A stretch of DNA of 64,000 nucleotides from Flavobacteriales bacterium. GTDB lineage: Bacteria; Bacteroidota; Bacteroidia; Flavobacteriales_D; Sanyastnellaceae. Made by a program: the position numbers and the translations under genes. The stretch is taken from positions 1-64,000 of the forward strand of contig JADHLY010000006.1 in assembly GCA_016780385.1 (NCBI GenBank), read 5' to 3'. Under the pieces are notes generated by a model. It saw only the letters and a list, made by a program, of their open reading frames with translations, had not been told where the DNA came from and made no database searches. Shown here piece after piece: positions 29,603 through 38,204 of the stretch (its first letter is position 1; every line of letters starts with the position of its first letter).

Positions 29603-30508
29603 ATGCATGTTTTGCGCAGTGAGCGCCTCGGCACCTTGTGGTGTGGGGCGGCCGTCGCCATGTGCCTGGCTGTAGAGGGGTGGCGCGCTGCTTACCCTCC
29701 CGAGCTGCCCCCCCTTTCGATTCGGGAAGTGCTGACCGCTTTGGAGGCCATGCCCAGCGCAGAGGCTCTGCCACAGAGCCGGCAAGCCGACCATCCCAGC
29801 TACCGTGCAGGCGGAGTGGAGCCCATGGCCCGCCAATTTCCTTCGGTTGATGGAGAGGTGCTGGTGACCAGTTTGGATGCAGCAGGCTGGAGGGCTCTGG
29901 GACTTTCGAAGAAGCAGGCCCGGGCCGCAGTCCGTTACAGTGAAGCTGTGGGCGGGATTCGGGATGTGGAGGTCCTCAGTCGCATGCGCGTGTTACCTGA
30001 TGGGTGGCTGACACACTTCGCCCCTCAATTGACGTTTGATGTCCCAGCCGGTCATGAGGACAGTCCCAAGCAAGACAAGACCAAGGAGCGTCTGGACATC
30101 GAGGTGGTCCTTCCGGTCGAGGTCAATGCGGCGGACAGTTTAACCCTGGTGGCGGTGCCGGGCGTGGGGCCATGGGTGGCAGGGCGGATTCTGAAGGCAA
30201 GGCGCCGCTGGGGTGGGTTCGCCAACCTTGGACAATTGGCCTGGGCATTGGACGGTTGGGACAGCCTCGCGCAAGCTTTGGCCCCCGCATTCTGGTGCGA
30301 TACAGCCCTCATTCAAAGGCGTTGTGCCGATACTTTGTCCTTGAAGCATTGGCAGGACTTGCCCGGCATTGGGCAGCGTAAAGCACAGGTCCTCAGCCGG
30401 TTCATTCGCCACAATCCGGGTGCGTTTGAAGCGGGGGTGTCGCATCCCGCGATCGATTCCATCCACGGCATGTGGCTGTCACATTATCTATGGCCTTGCC
30501 CTGAGTGA
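29603..30508 (+). CDS. Membrane-anchored helix-hairpin-helix protein (ComEA-like)
   Basis: The 301-residue protein has one N-terminal hydrophobic segment (about 10-25) and then a soluble region. Three HhH-type segments are visible: around LGLSKKQARAAVRYSEAVGG (about 94-115), the canonical EVNAADSLTLVAVPGVGPWV (about 173-195), and LPGIGQRKAQVLSRF (about 252-270). ComEA-type HhH proteins bind DNA non-specifically and assist uptake. A periplasmic DNA-binding role is an inference from the anchor plus HhH architecture. It sits between a symporter and an acyl-CoA dehydrogenase with no competence genes nearby. Confidence 0.7.
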   Translation: MHVLRSERLGTLWCGAAVAMCLAVEGWRAAYPPELPPLSIREVLTALEAMPSAEALPQSRQADHPSYRAGGVEPMARQFPSVDGEVLVTSLDAAGWRALGLSKKQARAAVRYSEAVGGIRDVEVLSRMRVLPDGWLTHFAPQLTFDVPAGHEDSPKQDKTKERLDIEVVLPVEVNAADSLTLVAVPGVGPWVAGRILKARRRWGGFANLGQLAWALDGWDSLAQALAPAFWCDTALIQRRCADTLSLKHWQDLPGIGQRKAQVLSRFIRHNPGAFEAGVSHPAIDSIHGMWLSHYLWPCPE

Positions 30509-30525
30509 GGATGGCCGATATGACC

Positions 30526-30533
30526 GACTTTTG
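30526..30533 (+). promoter_or_regulatory. Possible -7 box of the acyl-CoA dehydrogenase gene
   Basis: GACTTTTG matches TAnnTTTG except for the first base and ends 17 bases before the ATG at 30551. It overlaps the alternative GTG start at 30533, which argues for the ATG. Confidence 0.4.
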
Positions 30534-30550
30534 TGCAAACCCCGGACGCA

Positions 30551-31702
30551 ATGACCTTCCAGGACAACGAGACCATTTCCGCGATCCGCCATATGGTCCG
30601 CGACTTTGCCAACCATGAGATGGCAGAACACATCCTTGATTGGGATGAACGTCAATTTTTCCCGCGCGACCTCTTCCGGAAGATGGGAGAGCTCGGGCTG
30701 ATGGGGATGTTGGTCCCCGAGCAGTACGGTGGAACAGGTTTGGGGTATTCCGAATACGTCGCGGCCATCGAGGAGCTGGCGGCCGTCTGTGGTTCAGTCG
30801 GTCTGAGCATGGCGGCACACAACAGTCTGTGCACCAATCACATCCTCACTTTTGGCAACGAGGACCAGAAGCAGAAATACCTCCCCAAATTGGCGTCTGG
30901 TGAGCACATCGGTGCATGGGGCTTGACGGAGGCTGGCACGGGGTCTGATGCCATGCGGATGCGCTGCACTGCAACACGTGACGGAGATGATTGGGTGCTC
31001 AATGGAACCAAGAATTGGATCACCCATGGCCTCAGTGGTGAAGTGGTCGTGGTGTTGGCGCGAACAGGAGCATTGTTGGACAGCCGCGGCATCTCAGCAT
31101 TTGTCGTGGAGCGGGGAACACCTGGGTTCAAAGGAGGCAAGAAGGAAAACAAGCTCGGCATGCGGTCCAGTGAAACCGCGGAGTTGATTTTTGAAGATTG
31201 TCGCATCCCCGGGGCGAACATTTTGGGGACCGAAGGGGATGGCTTCATTCAGGCGATGAAAATTCTGGATGGAGGCCGCATTTCCATAGCGGCTTTGTCG
31301 CTTGGGATTGGCAGGGGGGCGTTTGATGCGGCCCGCGCTTATGCCCTCCAGCGGGAGCAATTTGGCCAGCCGATTGCCCATTTTCAAGGCATCGGGTTCA
31401 AGCTAGCGGACATGGCGGTGGACATTGAGGCTTCGCGGGGATTGATTGCAAAAGCCTGTCATGCCAAGGAGAACGGCGGTGATGTAACGCGCTTCGGTGC
31501 TATGGCCAAATACCTCGCTTCAGAGGCGTGCGTCCGCATTGCCACTGACGCCGTGCAGGTGTTTGGGGGATATGGGTACACCAAGGATTTTCCGGTAGAG
31601 AAGTTTTATCGCGACGCCAAGCTGTGCACCATCGGGGAAGGCACCTCAGAGATCCAAAAGTTGGTCATCTCACGCGGACTCGTCAAGAATGGCCCTTATT
31701 GA
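30551..31702 (+). CDS. Acyl-CoA dehydrogenase
   Basis: FAD-dependent alpha,beta-dehydrogenation of acyl-CoA thioesters, feeding electrons to ETF. The 383-residue protein has the short-chain family layout: helical N-terminus with PEQYGGTGLGY, a middle beta domain with GAWGLTEAGTGSDA and NGTKNWITHG, and a C-terminal helical domain with REQFGQPIAHFQ and VFGGYGYTKDFP. IGEGTSEIQ carries the expected catalytic glutamate. Chain-length preference is not assignable. An in-frame GTG at 30533 would add six residues, but a putative -7 box overlaps it. A PaaG-like enoyl-CoA hydratase lies far downstream in the window. Confidence 0.93.
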   Translation: MTFQDNETISAIRHMVRDFANHEMAEHILDWDERQFFPRDLFRKMGELGLMGMLVPEQYGGTGLGYSEYVAAIEELAAVCGSVGLSMAAHNSLCTNHILTFGNEDQKQKYLPKLASGEHIGAWGLTEAGTGSDAMRMRCTATRDGDDWVLNGTKNWITHGLSGEVVVVLARTGALLDSRGISAFVVERGTPGFKGGKKENKLGMRSSETAELIFEDCRIPGANILGTEGDGFIQAMKILDGGRISIAALSLGIGRGAFDAARAYALQREQFGQPIAHFQGIGFKLADMAVDIEASRGLIAKACHAKENGGDVTRFGAMAKYLASEACVRIATDAVQVFGGYGYTKDFPVEKFYRDAKLCTIGEGTSEIQKLVISRGLVKNGPY

Positions 31703-31746
31703 GCGAGATTCCTGACGAATTAGGACACAGATTTCATTATTTCAGC

Positions 31747-31754
31747 TATCTTCG
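31747..31754 (+). promoter_or_regulatory. -7 promoter box of rpsU
   Basis: TATCTTCG, identical to the pyrF and aminotransferase boxes, lies 17 bases before the ATG. Confidence 0.55.
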
Positions 31755-31771
31755 CGACCCAATTTTTAGCC

Positions 31772-31960
31772 ATGCTCATCATTCCGGTCAAGGAGGGAGA
31801 AAACATCGAACGGGCGCTCAAGCGCTTCAAGAAGAAGTTCGATCGCACGAAAACCGGGCGTATGCTCCGGGCCCGCAAAGAGTACGTCAAGCCGAAGACG
31901 GTTCGTCGCGAGGCGATGAAGAAAGCCGTTTACAAAAACAAGAAGGCTTTGATGGGGTGA
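31772..31960 (+). CDS. rpsU: 30S ribosomal protein S21
   Basis: This 62-residue small-subunit protein is very basic. MLIIPVKEGENIERALKRFK at the N-terminus and the RARKEYVKP segment are the S21 family signature, and the length is normal for Bacteroidota. It begins the conserved block rpsU - tyrosine recombinase - hpf - tRNAs - tuf. A promoter box is visible upstream. An inverted repeat begins 13 bases after the stop and may also act as a 3' hairpin. Confidence 0.95.
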   Translation: MLIIPVKEGENIERALKRFKKKFDRTKTGRMLRARKEYVKPKTVRREAMKKAVYKNKKALMG

Positions 31961-31963
31961 TAA

Positions 31964-32010
31964 TTTGCAGTATTGGTTTGGTAGGGTAATATTCGCCTTA
32001 ACCAAACCAA
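31964..32010 (+). promoter_or_regulatory. Recombinase promoter bracketed by a perfect 10-bp inverted repeat
   Basis: TTTG (31964-31967), 19 bp, then TAATATTCG (31987-31995) gives a plausible -33/-7 pair. The -7 region is enclosed by TTGGTTTGGT (31973-31982) and ACCAAACCAA (32001-32010). The right arm ends one base before the ATG. This could be an operator or an RNA hairpin hiding the start codon region. Confidence 0.5.
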
Positions 32011-32011
32011 A

Positions 32012-32917
32012 ATGTCAATTTCGTCCACTACTCAGACGCCTCTGGCGGCTTTCCTGCACTTTCTCGAAAAAGAGAAGAGGGGTAGTGTCCACACCTTGCG
32101 ATGCTATCGCTCGGATCTCAACCAATTCCAACGTTTTCTTGCAGACCAATACGAGCATGACTCGTTGATCGCAATTGATGGAGACTGGGTGCGCGCTTGG
32201 ATCGTGCACATGATGAAGGAAGGACGCAGCCCGCGCACCATTCACCGGAAGGTGAGTGCCTTTAGAACTTTCAATCGATTTGCCCGTCGGATGTCTTACA
32301 CCGACCGGGATCCCAGCAATGGAGTTTCCCTCCCCAAGCTTGAAAAACGGGTCAGGGAAGTTGTTCCAGAGCGCATGATGGTGTCTCTGCTTGATGGCTC
32401 TGTCTTTCCCGAGAGTTGGTCAGGATTGCGAGACCGGTTGATGATGACCTTGCTCTATGAGACGGGTATTCGTCAAGAGGAGCTCATCACCTTGCTTCAT
32501 GTTGATGTCAACGTCAGCCGCAAGACCATCAAGGTGACGGGCAAGGGGGGCAAGGACCGCTATATCCCCATTTCAGACGCGACCATTGATCTGGCCGAAG
32601 ATTACATGCGGTCCAGGCCAGGCGACAGCGAGCGTTTGCTCGTGACAGACGGCGGAAGGGAGCTGTATCCAGCATTTGTTTACCGCAGGGTTAATCACTA
32701 TATTACTGAAGCAAGCTCGCTTAACAAGTGTAGTGCGCACGTCATCCGACATTCGTTCGCAACGCACCTTCTCAATCGCGGTGCGGACATCAATGCCGTG
32801 AAGGAATTGCTCGGTCACAGTAGTTTGAATGCGACCCAGCATTACACCCACGTCACCTCCACTCGGATGAAAGACGTGCACAAGGGATCTCCACTTGATA
32901 CGCGAGGCATCTTCTGA
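32012..32917 (+). CDS. Tyrosine recombinase, XerC/XerD family
   Basis: The 301-residue site-specific recombinase has an N-terminal SAM-like core-binding domain (about 8-95) and a C-terminal catalytic domain. The catalytic residues are visible in order: arginine in ETGIRQEE, lysine in GKGGKDR, HxxR in HVIRHSFATHLL, histidine in LLGHSSL and the nucleophilic tyrosine in QHYTHV. Xer proteins resolve chromosome dimers at dif with FtsK. No dif site, attachment site or cargo surrounds it. Its position between rpsU and hpf is a conserved chromosomal arrangement in Bacteroidota, so it is not a mobile-element integrase. XerC versus XerD cannot be decided here. Confidence 0.92.
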   Translation: MSISSTTQTPLAAFLHFLEKEKRGSVHTLRCYRSDLNQFQRFLADQYEHDSLIAIDGDWVRAWIVHMMKEGRSPRTIHRKVSAFRTFNRFARRMSYTDRDPSNGVSLPKLEKRVREVVPERMMVSLLDGSVFPESWSGLRDRLMMTLLYETGIRQEELITLLHVDVNVSRKTIKVTGKGGKDRYIPISDATIDLAEDYMRSRPGDSERLLVTDGGRELYPAFVYRRVNHYITEASSLNKCSAHVIRHSFATHLLNRGADINAVKELLGHSSLNATQHYTHVTSTRMKDVHKGSPLDTRGIF

Positions 32918-32940
32918 AGTCTCACCCTCAAGTGATATCC

Positions 32941-33234
32941 ATGCAAACTCAAGTACAGTCCATTCACTTCAAAGCTGACAGCAAGCTGGTCAGTTTCGTC
33001 AAAGAGAAGCTCAACAAGCTCACCCTGTTTCACCCGGGCATTATTTCGGCCGATGTGGCCATACGCGTCGAGAAGGATCAGGAGCGAGAAAACAAGTGTG
33101 TTGACATCAAATTGAGCGTACCTGGACCTGACTTGTTCAGCAGCCGTAAGGCGACTTCATTCGAAGAGGCCGTTGTAGAGGCCACAGAAGCCCTGCGTCG
33201 ACAGTTGGAAAAGGCCCGCAATCGCGCGGCCTGA
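32941..33234 (+). CDS. hpf: Ribosome hibernation-promoting factor, short form (HPF/RaiA)
   Basis: The 97-residue protein binds the 30S decoding region in slow growth and blocks translation. QVQSIHFKADSKLVSFVKEK, an AxIRVEKD-type strand and the C-terminal FEEAVVEATEALRRQLEK helix fit the S30AE fold. It lacks the long-form C-terminal dimerisation domain. The ATG at 32941 is preferred to an in-frame GTG nine bases upstream. It follows the recombinase by 23 bases and is probably in its transcript. A strong hairpin follows before the tRNAs. Confidence 0.93.
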   Translation: MQTQVQSIHFKADSKLVSFVKEKLNKLTLFHPGIISADVAIRVEKDQERENKCVDIKLSVPGPDLFSSRKATSFEEAVVEATEALRRQLEKARNRAA

Positions 33235-33275
33235 CTGCATTTATGAATTCCACCTAAACAGAAAGGCTTCGTCCA

Positions 33276-33305
33276 TTGTGGGCAAGTTTTTCTGCGCTAC
33301 ATTTG
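33276..33305 (+). promoter_or_regulatory. Promoter of the tRNA-tuf operon
   Basis: TTG (33276-33278), about 19 bp, then TACATTTG (33298-33305) is one of the best -33/-7 matches in the window. The last base of the box is the first base of the terminator hairpin that follows. Confidence 0.55.
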
Positions 33306-33335
33306 CCCTCCCGAAATCGGGGAGGGCTTTTTTTT
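33305..33335 (+). terminator. Terminator after hpf, overlapping the tRNA-tuf promoter
   Basis: GCCCTCCCG pairs with CGGGGAGGGC (one bulged G) and is followed by eight T. A transcript from the overlapping promoter would start inside the 5' arm and so would not form the full hairpin. Confidence 0.8.
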
Positions 33336-33355
33336 GCCCTTGTTCTTTGACAGAG

Positions 33356-33429
33356 GCCGGTGTAGCTCAGTTGGCCAGAGCAGCTGATTTGTAATCAGCG
33401 GGTCGGGGGTTCGAATCCCTCCACCGGCT
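33356..33429 (+). tRNA. tRNA-Thr (anticodon TGT)
   Basis: Acceptor arms GCCGGTG/CACCGGC, anticodon stem GCTGA/TCAGC with loop TTTGTAA, and the T-arm GGTTCGAATCC are present. Discriminator is T; the following bases are CCC, so CCA is not encoded. Confidence 0.95.
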
Positions 33430-33454
33430 CCCTACATCGACCAAAAATTCTCTT

Positions 33455-33537
33455 GGGGATACGCCGGAGTTGGAGAGCCGGGGCAGACTGTAAATCTGTT
33501 GTCTATGACTGAATAGGTTCGAATCCTATTATCCCCA
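33455..33537 (+). tRNA. tRNA-Tyr (anticodon GTA)
   Basis: Acceptor GGGGATA/TATCCCC; anticodon loop CTGTAAA between GCAGA and TCTGT; long variable arm typical of class II tRNA-Tyr; T-loop GGTTCGAATCC; discriminator A. Confidence 0.95.
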
Positions 33538-33559
33538 CACCACGCCTTTAAAATGGCAA

Positions 33560-33633
<74 letters not shown>

Positions 33634-33673
33634 AAGAATACGGTATGCGTCCAACGGGACGATACCAACCACT

Positions 33674-33748
33674 GCCGATGTAGCTCAGGGGTAGAGCGCT
33701 TCCTTGGTAAGGAAGAGGTCACGGGTTCAATTCCCGTCATTGGCTCCA
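33674..33748 (+). tRNA. tRNA-Thr (anticodon GGT)
   Basis: Acceptor GCCGATG/CATTGGC (one G-U pair); anticodon loop TTGGTAA between CTTCC and GGAAG; T-loop GGTTCAATTCC; discriminator T followed by an encoded CCA, unlike the neighbouring tRNAs. Confidence 0.95.
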
Positions 33749-33798
33749 TTGCACAGTGAAATAGAATCCTTTAATCGTTAACTCTAAACAAACCAATC

Positions 33799-34983
33799 AT
33801 GGCTAAAGAAACGTTCGATCGTTCCAAGCCGCACGTGAACATCGGGACCCTCGGTCACGTTGACCACGGCAAGACGACCCTTACCGCAGCTATCACGAAA
33901 GTGATGGCTGATGCCGGCTACAGCGAGGCTTCCTCGTTTGATCAAATTGACAACGCTCCCGAGGAAAAGGAGCGTGGTATTACCATTAACTCTTCACACG
34001 TTGAGTATGCGACGGAGAACCGTCACTACGCGCACGTTGACTGCCCAGGTCACGCGGACTACGTGAAGAACATGGTAACGGGTGCTGCCCAGATGGACGG
34101 CGCCATCCTCGTGGTGGCTGCGACTGACGGCCCCATGCCTCAGACCCGCGAGCACATCTTGCTCGGACGTCAGGTAGGTGTCCCACGTATCGTGCCTTTC
34201 CTCAACAAAGTCGACATGGTCGATGACGAGGAGTTGCTCGAGCTCGTAGAGATGGAGGTGCGCGAGCTCCTCAGCTTCTATGAGTACGATGGAGACAACG
34301 TGCCTTGCATCCAGGGTTCTGCCCTCGGCGCCCTCAATGGCGAGCAGAAGTGGGTTGACACTGTACTCGAGCTGATGAAGGCTGTAGACGAGTACATTGA
34401 GCTCCCAGTTCGCGACAACGAGAAGCCTTTCTTGATGTCAGTGGAGGACGTGTTCACCATCACAGGTCGTGGAACGGTGGCTACCGGTCGTATCGAGACG
34501 GGTATCATCAATACCGGCGACGAGGTCGACATCCTCGGTCTGAATGCCGAAGGCATGAAGTCCACCATCACGGGTGTTGAGATGTTCCGTAAGATTTTGG
34601 ACCGTGGTGAGGCTGGCGACAACGTCGGTTTGCTCCTCCGTGGTATCGACAAGAAGGACATCAAGCGTGGTATGGTAATCGCTGCTCCTGGCACGGTGAC
34701 TCCCCACAGCAAGTTCAAGGCTGAGGTCTACATCCTGAAGAAGGAAGAAGGCGGACGTCACACTCCTTTCCACAACAAGTACCGTCCCCAGTTCTACTTC
34801 CGTACAACGGACGTAACCGGTGAAATCATCCTCGAGGAAGGCCGCGAGATGGTGATGCCTGGTGATAACGTGACCATTTCTGTAGAGTTGATCTACGGTG
34901 TGGCCATGTCTCCAGGTCTGCGTTTCGCTATCCGTGAGGGTGGCCGTACCGTGGGTGCTGGACAGGTGACCGAGCTTAGCTGA
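33799..34983 (+). CDS. tuf: Elongation factor Tu
   Basis: GTPase delivering aminoacyl-tRNA to the ribosome. The 394-residue protein has G1 GHVDHGKT (about 18-25), switch II DCPGH, NKVD (G4) and the GSALGAL region (G5), followed by the two beta-barrel domains. The upstream region is A-rich with no Shine-Dalgarno sequence, as expected in Bacteroidota. It shares a transcript with the four preceding tRNAs and is closed by a hairpin before tRNA-Trp. Confidence 0.98.
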   Translation: MAKETFDRSKPHVNIGTLGHVDHGKTTLTAAITKVMADAGYSEASSFDQIDNAPEEKERGITINSSHVEYATENRHYAHVDCPGHADYVKNMVTGAAQMDGAILVVAATDGPMPQTREHILLGRQVGVPRIVPFLNKVDMVDDEELLELVEMEVRELLSFYEYDGDNVPCIQGSALGALNGEQKWVDTVLELMKAVDEYIELPVRDNEKPFLMSVEDVFTITGRGTVATGRIETGIINTGDEVDILGLNAEGMKSTITGVEMFRKILDRGEAGDNVGLLLRGIDKKDIKRGMVIAAPGTVTPHSKFKAEVYILKKEEGGRHTPFHNKYRPQFYFRTTDVTGEIILEEGREMVMPGDNVTISVELIYGVAMSPGLRFAIREGGRTVGAGQVTELS

Positions 34984-35014
34984 GCTTCGGTATTTGACTG
35001 AATACAAATCAGGG

Positions 35015-35046
35015 GAAAGAAGGTGGCCAAAGGGCCATCTTCTTTC
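35015..35046 (+). terminator. Hairpin between tuf and tRNA-Trp
   Basis: GAAAGAAGGTGGCC (35015-35028) pairs with GGCCATCTTCTTTC (35033-35046), 14 bp with one G-U pair and loop AAAG. It lacks a long T tail, so it may be a partial terminator or a processing site. Confidence 0.65.
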
Positions 35047-35053
35047 GCCGTCT

Positions 35054-35126
35054 ACGGGCATAGCTCAATTGGTAGAGTAGCGGTCTCCAAAACCGTTGGT
35101 TGCAGGTTCGAGTCCTGCTGCCCGTG
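35054..35126 (+). tRNA. tRNA-Trp (anticodon CCA)
   Basis: Acceptor ACGGGCA/TGCCCGT; anticodon loop CTCCAAA between GCGGT and ACCGT; T-loop GGTTCGAGTCC; discriminator G. It lies 19 bases before secE, the usual bacterial tRNA-Trp-secE-nusG arrangement. Confidence 0.95.
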
Positions 35127-35144
35127 CAAACACACCGAATCGAA

Positions 35145-35366
35145 ATGGCAAACGTCATAGAATACGTAAAGGATAGCTACACCGAACTGGTGGAGCGTGT
35201 GACCTGGCCTGGCCCCAAGCAGTTGCAAGAGGCCTCAGTGTTGGTCTTTATCGCTTCCCTCCTCATTGCGGGCATTGTGTTCGCCATGGATTGGGTGTTT
35301 GGAGTGAATTCATCTGAGAGCATCTGGCAAGGTGTGATCGGTTTGATCTACACCTACGTCATTTGA
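35145..35366 (+). CDS. secE: Preprotein translocase subunit SecE
   Basis: Small inner-membrane subunit that clamps SecY in the Sec translocon. The 73-residue protein has the single-TM form: an amphipathic N-terminal helix ending [15 protein letters not shown] (the conserved TWPxxxE/Q region), then one TM helix (about 28-50). The ATG at 35145 is chosen because an earlier in-frame start would lie inside the tRNA-Trp gene. nusG follows 14 bases later. Confidence 0.95.
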   Translation: MANVIEYVKDSYTELVERVTWPGPKQLQEASVLVFIASLLIAGIVFAMDWVFGVNSSESIWQGVIGLIYTYVI

Positions 35367-35380
35367 ACGCCGCCAAGACC

Positions 35381-35932
35381 ATGAGCGAAATCGACAAGAA
35401 GTGGTACGTAGTGCGCGCCATCGGTGGGCAGGAGAACAAGGCCAAGGGTTTCCTGGAGTCTGAAATTTCCGCTGCCGGCTTGTCTGATTATGTGGGGCAA
35501 ATCCTGATCCCAACGGAAAAGGTGCTCCAAATCAAGAATGGCAAGAAAGTGACCAAAGAGCGCAACCACTATCCCGGATACGTGTTTGTGGAGTGTGCTT
35601 TGGTGGGAGAGGTGCCCCACGTCATTCGGAACACCCCGAGTGTCATTGGGTTCCTCGGTGCGGAAAAGAGGGGAGACCCCCTTCCATTGCGCGCCAACGA
35701 GGTGAGCCGAATGTTGGGTCGTGTGGACGAGCTGGCAGAAAGCGAACAGGAATTGTCAATTCCTTATAAGGTTGGAGAGGTCGTCAAGGTGGGCGATGGG
35801 CCATTTAATGGTTTCCATGGCACCATTGAGGAGATCAACGAGGAGAAGCGTAAGCTGAAGGTGATGGTGAAGATTTTTGGAAGGAAGACCCCCGTCGAAC
35901 TGGGCTTCCTCCAAGTGGAGAAAGAAGCCTGA
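35381..35932 (+). CDS. nusG: Transcription termination/antitermination protein NusG
   Basis: RNA-polymerase-associated factor that affects pausing and couples transcription to translation or Rho. The 183-residue protein has the NGN domain ([19 protein letters not shown] at the start; [10 protein letters not shown]) and a C-terminal KOW domain ([20 protein letters not shown]). The ATG at 35381 is favoured over an in-frame TTG 18 bases upstream that overlaps the secE stop. A 129-base untranslated stretch separates it from rplK. Confidence 0.96.
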   Translation: MSEIDKKWYVVRAIGGQENKAKGFLESEISAAGLSDYVGQILIPTEKVLQIKNGKKVTKERNHYPGYVFVECALVGEVPHVIRNTPSVIGFLGAEKRGDPLPLRANEVSRMLGRVDELAESEQELSIPYKVGEVVKVGDGPFNGFHGTIEEINEEKRKLKVMVKIFGRKTPVELGFLQVEKEA

Positions 35933-36061
35933 GGCAACAACGAGTTATCACTGAATCAAGAGTACCCAATATAAACCGGAACAGCCAGGACGACCCGTGC
36001 CCTGTACCAGAATGCTTCCCTGGACACTGCGGCCGACCTGTTCATTATAAATAATAGATCC
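35933..36061 (+). promoter_or_regulatory. 129-nt leader between nusG and rplK
   Basis: No ORF is visible. A dyad CCAGG...CCTGG (about 35985-36025) could fold here, and AT-rich sequence precedes the ATG. In many bacteria the L11-L1 mRNA leader binds L1 for feedback control. That role here is an inference; no clear L1-site match was established. Confidence 0.35.
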
Positions 36062-36499
36062 ATGGCTAAAGAAGTCGCCAAAATGGTCAAACTGCAAGTG
36101 AGAGGTGGCGCTGCCAACCCCTCACCACCGGTTGGTCCTGCACTTGGTGCGGCAGGTGTGAACATCATGGAATTTTGCAAGCAGTTCAATGGGCGTACCC
36201 AGGACAAAGCAGGCAAGGTTCTTCCGGTGGTCATCACCGTGTACAGTGATAAGTCTTTTGACTTCATCATCAAGACACCGCCCGCAGCAGTGCAACTCAT
36301 GGAAGCTGCCAAATTGAAGAAGGGTTCTCCGGAATCCAACCGACAGAAGGTGGGTAAAGTGACGTGGGACCAGGTCCGCGTAATTGCAGAGGACAAGATG
36401 CCCGATCTCAATTGCTTCTCCATCGAATCCGCCATGAAGGTGGTCGCTGGAACAGCAAGGAGTATGGGGCTGAATGTGACCGGCGATTCGCCATTCTGA
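36062..36499 (+). CDS. rplK: 50S ribosomal protein L11
   Basis: The 145-residue protein binds 23S rRNA at the GTPase-associated centre. Landmarks are [32 protein letters not shown] and the C-terminal RNA-binding domain with [20 protein letters not shown]. The length is normal. It begins the rplK-rplA-rplJ-rplL string after a noncoding leader. Confidence 0.98.
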   Translation: MAKEVAKMVKLQVRGGAANPSPPVGPALGAAGVNIMEFCKQFNGRTQDKAGKVLPVVITVYSDKSFDFIIKTPPAAVQLMEAAKLKKGSPESNRQKVGKVTWDQVRVIAEDKMPDLNCFSIESAMKVVAGTARSMGLNVTGDSPF

Positions 36500-36518
36500 T
36501 CGTCAATCATCAGACACT

Positions 36519-37214
36519 ATGGCAAAATTGACACGCAATCGCAAGGCCGCACTCGACAAGTTCGATGTGGACCAGGCGTATTCGCTCGACGAGGCAGCAG
36601 GCATCGTGAAGGAAATTTCCTCCACGAAGTTTGACTCCTCAGTCGACCTCGCCGTCAGCCTCGGCGTGGACCCGCGTAGGGCCAACCAAATGGTGCGCGG
36701 CACGGTTTCCCTTCCTCACGGAAGCGGAAAGAACGTGCGCGTACTGGTGCTTTGCACTCCCGACAAGGAAGCAGAAGCCAAGGAAGCCGGAGCGGACCAC
36801 GTTGGTCTCGATGAATATGTCGAGAAGATTAAAGGCGGATGGACCGATGTGGACGTGATCGTCACGACCCCCCAAGTGATGGGTAAAGTAGGTGCGCTGG
36901 GCCGAGTTCTCGGACCACGTGGCCTGATGCCCAACCCGAAATCGGGTACTGTCACTATGGAGGTCGGGAAGGCCGTCCAGGACGTTAAGGCAGGTAAAAT
37001 CGATTTCAAGGTGGACAAGTACGGCATCATCCATGCTTCCGTAGGGAAGGTGAGTTTCTCCAAGGAGAAGCTCAAGGAGAATGCCAACGAAGTCCTTCAA
37101 ACCTTGGTTCGTTTGCGCCCGTCTGCTGCAAAGGGCACCTACATCAAGAGCGTTTATTTGAGCTCTACGATGTCTCCCGGTGTCCGGATTGAATCGAAGT
37201 CGCTTAACAGCTGA
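36519..37214 (+). CDS. rplA: 50S ribosomal protein L1
   Basis: The 231-residue protein forms the L1 stalk at the E site and is often the translational repressor of its own operon. [30 protein letters not shown], the conserved [17 protein letters not shown] loop and a C-terminal [14 protein letters not shown] are visible. It lies 19 bases after rplK. Confidence 0.98.
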   Translation: MAKLTRNRKAALDKFDVDQAYSLDEAAGIVKEISSTKFDSSVDLAVSLGVDPRRANQMVRGTVSLPHGSGKNVRVLVLCTPDKEAEAKEAGADHVGLDEYVEKIKGGWTDVDVIVTTPQVMGKVGALGRVLGPRGLMPNPKSGTVTMEVGKAVQDVKAGKIDFKVDKYGIIHASVGKVSFSKEKLKENANEVLQTLVRLRPSAAKGTYIKSVYLSSTMSPGVRIESKSLNS

Positions 37215-37225
37215 ACCAGGAACCC

Positions 37226-37750
37226 ATGACACGCGAAGAGAAAAACCAAGCGATCGAGGAGCTCCAGGCCATGCTGAAGGACACCAATGTGGTGTACTTG
37301 ACAGATGCTTCGAGCTTGAATTCCGCGGATACGACAAAGCTGCGCGGGGAATGCTACAAGGCCGACATCAATATGCAAGTGGTGAAAAACACACTGCTGC
37401 GCATCGCGATGGAACGTACTGAAGACCGTGAATACGGAGAGCTGTACGAAGTGCTGAAGGGGCAAACCGCTTTGATGACCAGCACGGTAGGGAATGCCCC
37501 CGCCAAGCTCATCAAAGAGTTCCGCAAAAGAAATGAGCGTCCCCTTTTGAAGGGCGCTTATGTCGAAGAGGCGGTGTATATCGGTGACGAACAATTGACG
37601 GCGCTCACGGAAATCAAGAGCAAAGAGGAACTCGTTGGAGAACTCATTGGCTTGCTCCAAAGCCCCATCAAGAACGTACTCGGTTCATTGCAATCCGGTG
37701 GAAACACCATTTCCGGACTGGTCAAAGCACTTTCTGAAAGGGAAGCTTGA
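37226..37750 (+). CDS. rplJ: 50S ribosomal protein L10
   Basis: The 174-residue protein anchors L7/L12 dimers at the stalk base. N-terminal EEKNQAIEELQAMLKDTNVVYL, the VVKNTLLRIAME segment and the C-terminal helix ending ALSEREA fit L10. Only 11 bases separate it from rplA, so there is no room for the long L10 leader known in other phyla. Confidence 0.97.
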   Translation: MTREEKNQAIEELQAMLKDTNVVYLTDASSLNSADTTKLRGECYKADINMQVVKNTLLRIAMERTEDREYGELYEVLKGQTALMTSTVGNAPAKLIKEFRKRNERPLLKGAYVEEAVYIGDEQLTALTEIKSKEELVGELIGLLQSPIKNVLGSLQSGGNTISGLVKALSEREA

Positions 37751-37799
37751 TTTTGACACCTATATCAACCCAAACTAGTAACCCACAATTCAATATATC

Positions 37800-38180
37800 A
37801 TGGCTGATTTGAAAACCATGGCGGAATCGCTGGTCAACCTCACTGTAAAGGAGGTCAGCGAACTCGCAGATATCCTCAAAGATGAGTATGGCATTGAGCC
37901 CGCAGCTGCTGCGGCCGTTGTCGCTGGTCCCGCCGCTGGCGATGGCGAAGGCGGCGGTGGTGCTGAGCAGACCGAGTTCGACGTGATCCTCAAGGCCGCT
38001 GGTGCTTCTAAGCTCGCCGTTGTGAAGCTCGTCAAAGAGCTGACCGGTGAGGGACTGAAGGAGGCCAAAGGCATCGTTGACGGCGCACCCGCCACCCTTA
38101 AGGAGGGCGTCGCCAAAGACGAGGCTGAAGCCCTCAAGTCACAACTCGAGGAAGCCGGCGCTGAGGTTGAGATCAAGTAA
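37800..38180 (+). CDS. rplL: 50S ribosomal protein L7/L12
   Basis: The 126-residue acidic stalk protein has an N-terminal dimerisation domain ([20 protein letters not shown]), an Ala/Gly-rich hinge (about 38-58), and a C-terminal factor-binding domain with [20 protein letters not shown] and [13 protein letters not shown]. It lies 49 bases after rplJ. A hairpin follows before rpoB. Confidence 0.98.
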   Translation: MADLKTMAESLVNLTVKEVSELADILKDEYGIEPAAAAAVVAGPAAGDGEGGGGAEQTEFDVILKAAGASKLAVVKLVKELTGEGLKEAKGIVDGAPATLKEGVAKDEAEALKSQLEEAGAEVEIK

Positions 38181-38204
38181 GATCACAACCCGCTGAATTT
38201 CAGG

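Noticed and set aside
32012-32917. Integrase of a genomic island next to a tRNA cluster
   Set aside because: No attachment repeats, cargo genes or tRNA-end duplication; flanked by rpsU and hpf in a conserved chromosomal order.
37215-37225. L10 leader regulating rplJ-rplL
   Set aside because: Only 11 bases separate rplA and rplJ, too short for the known leader.
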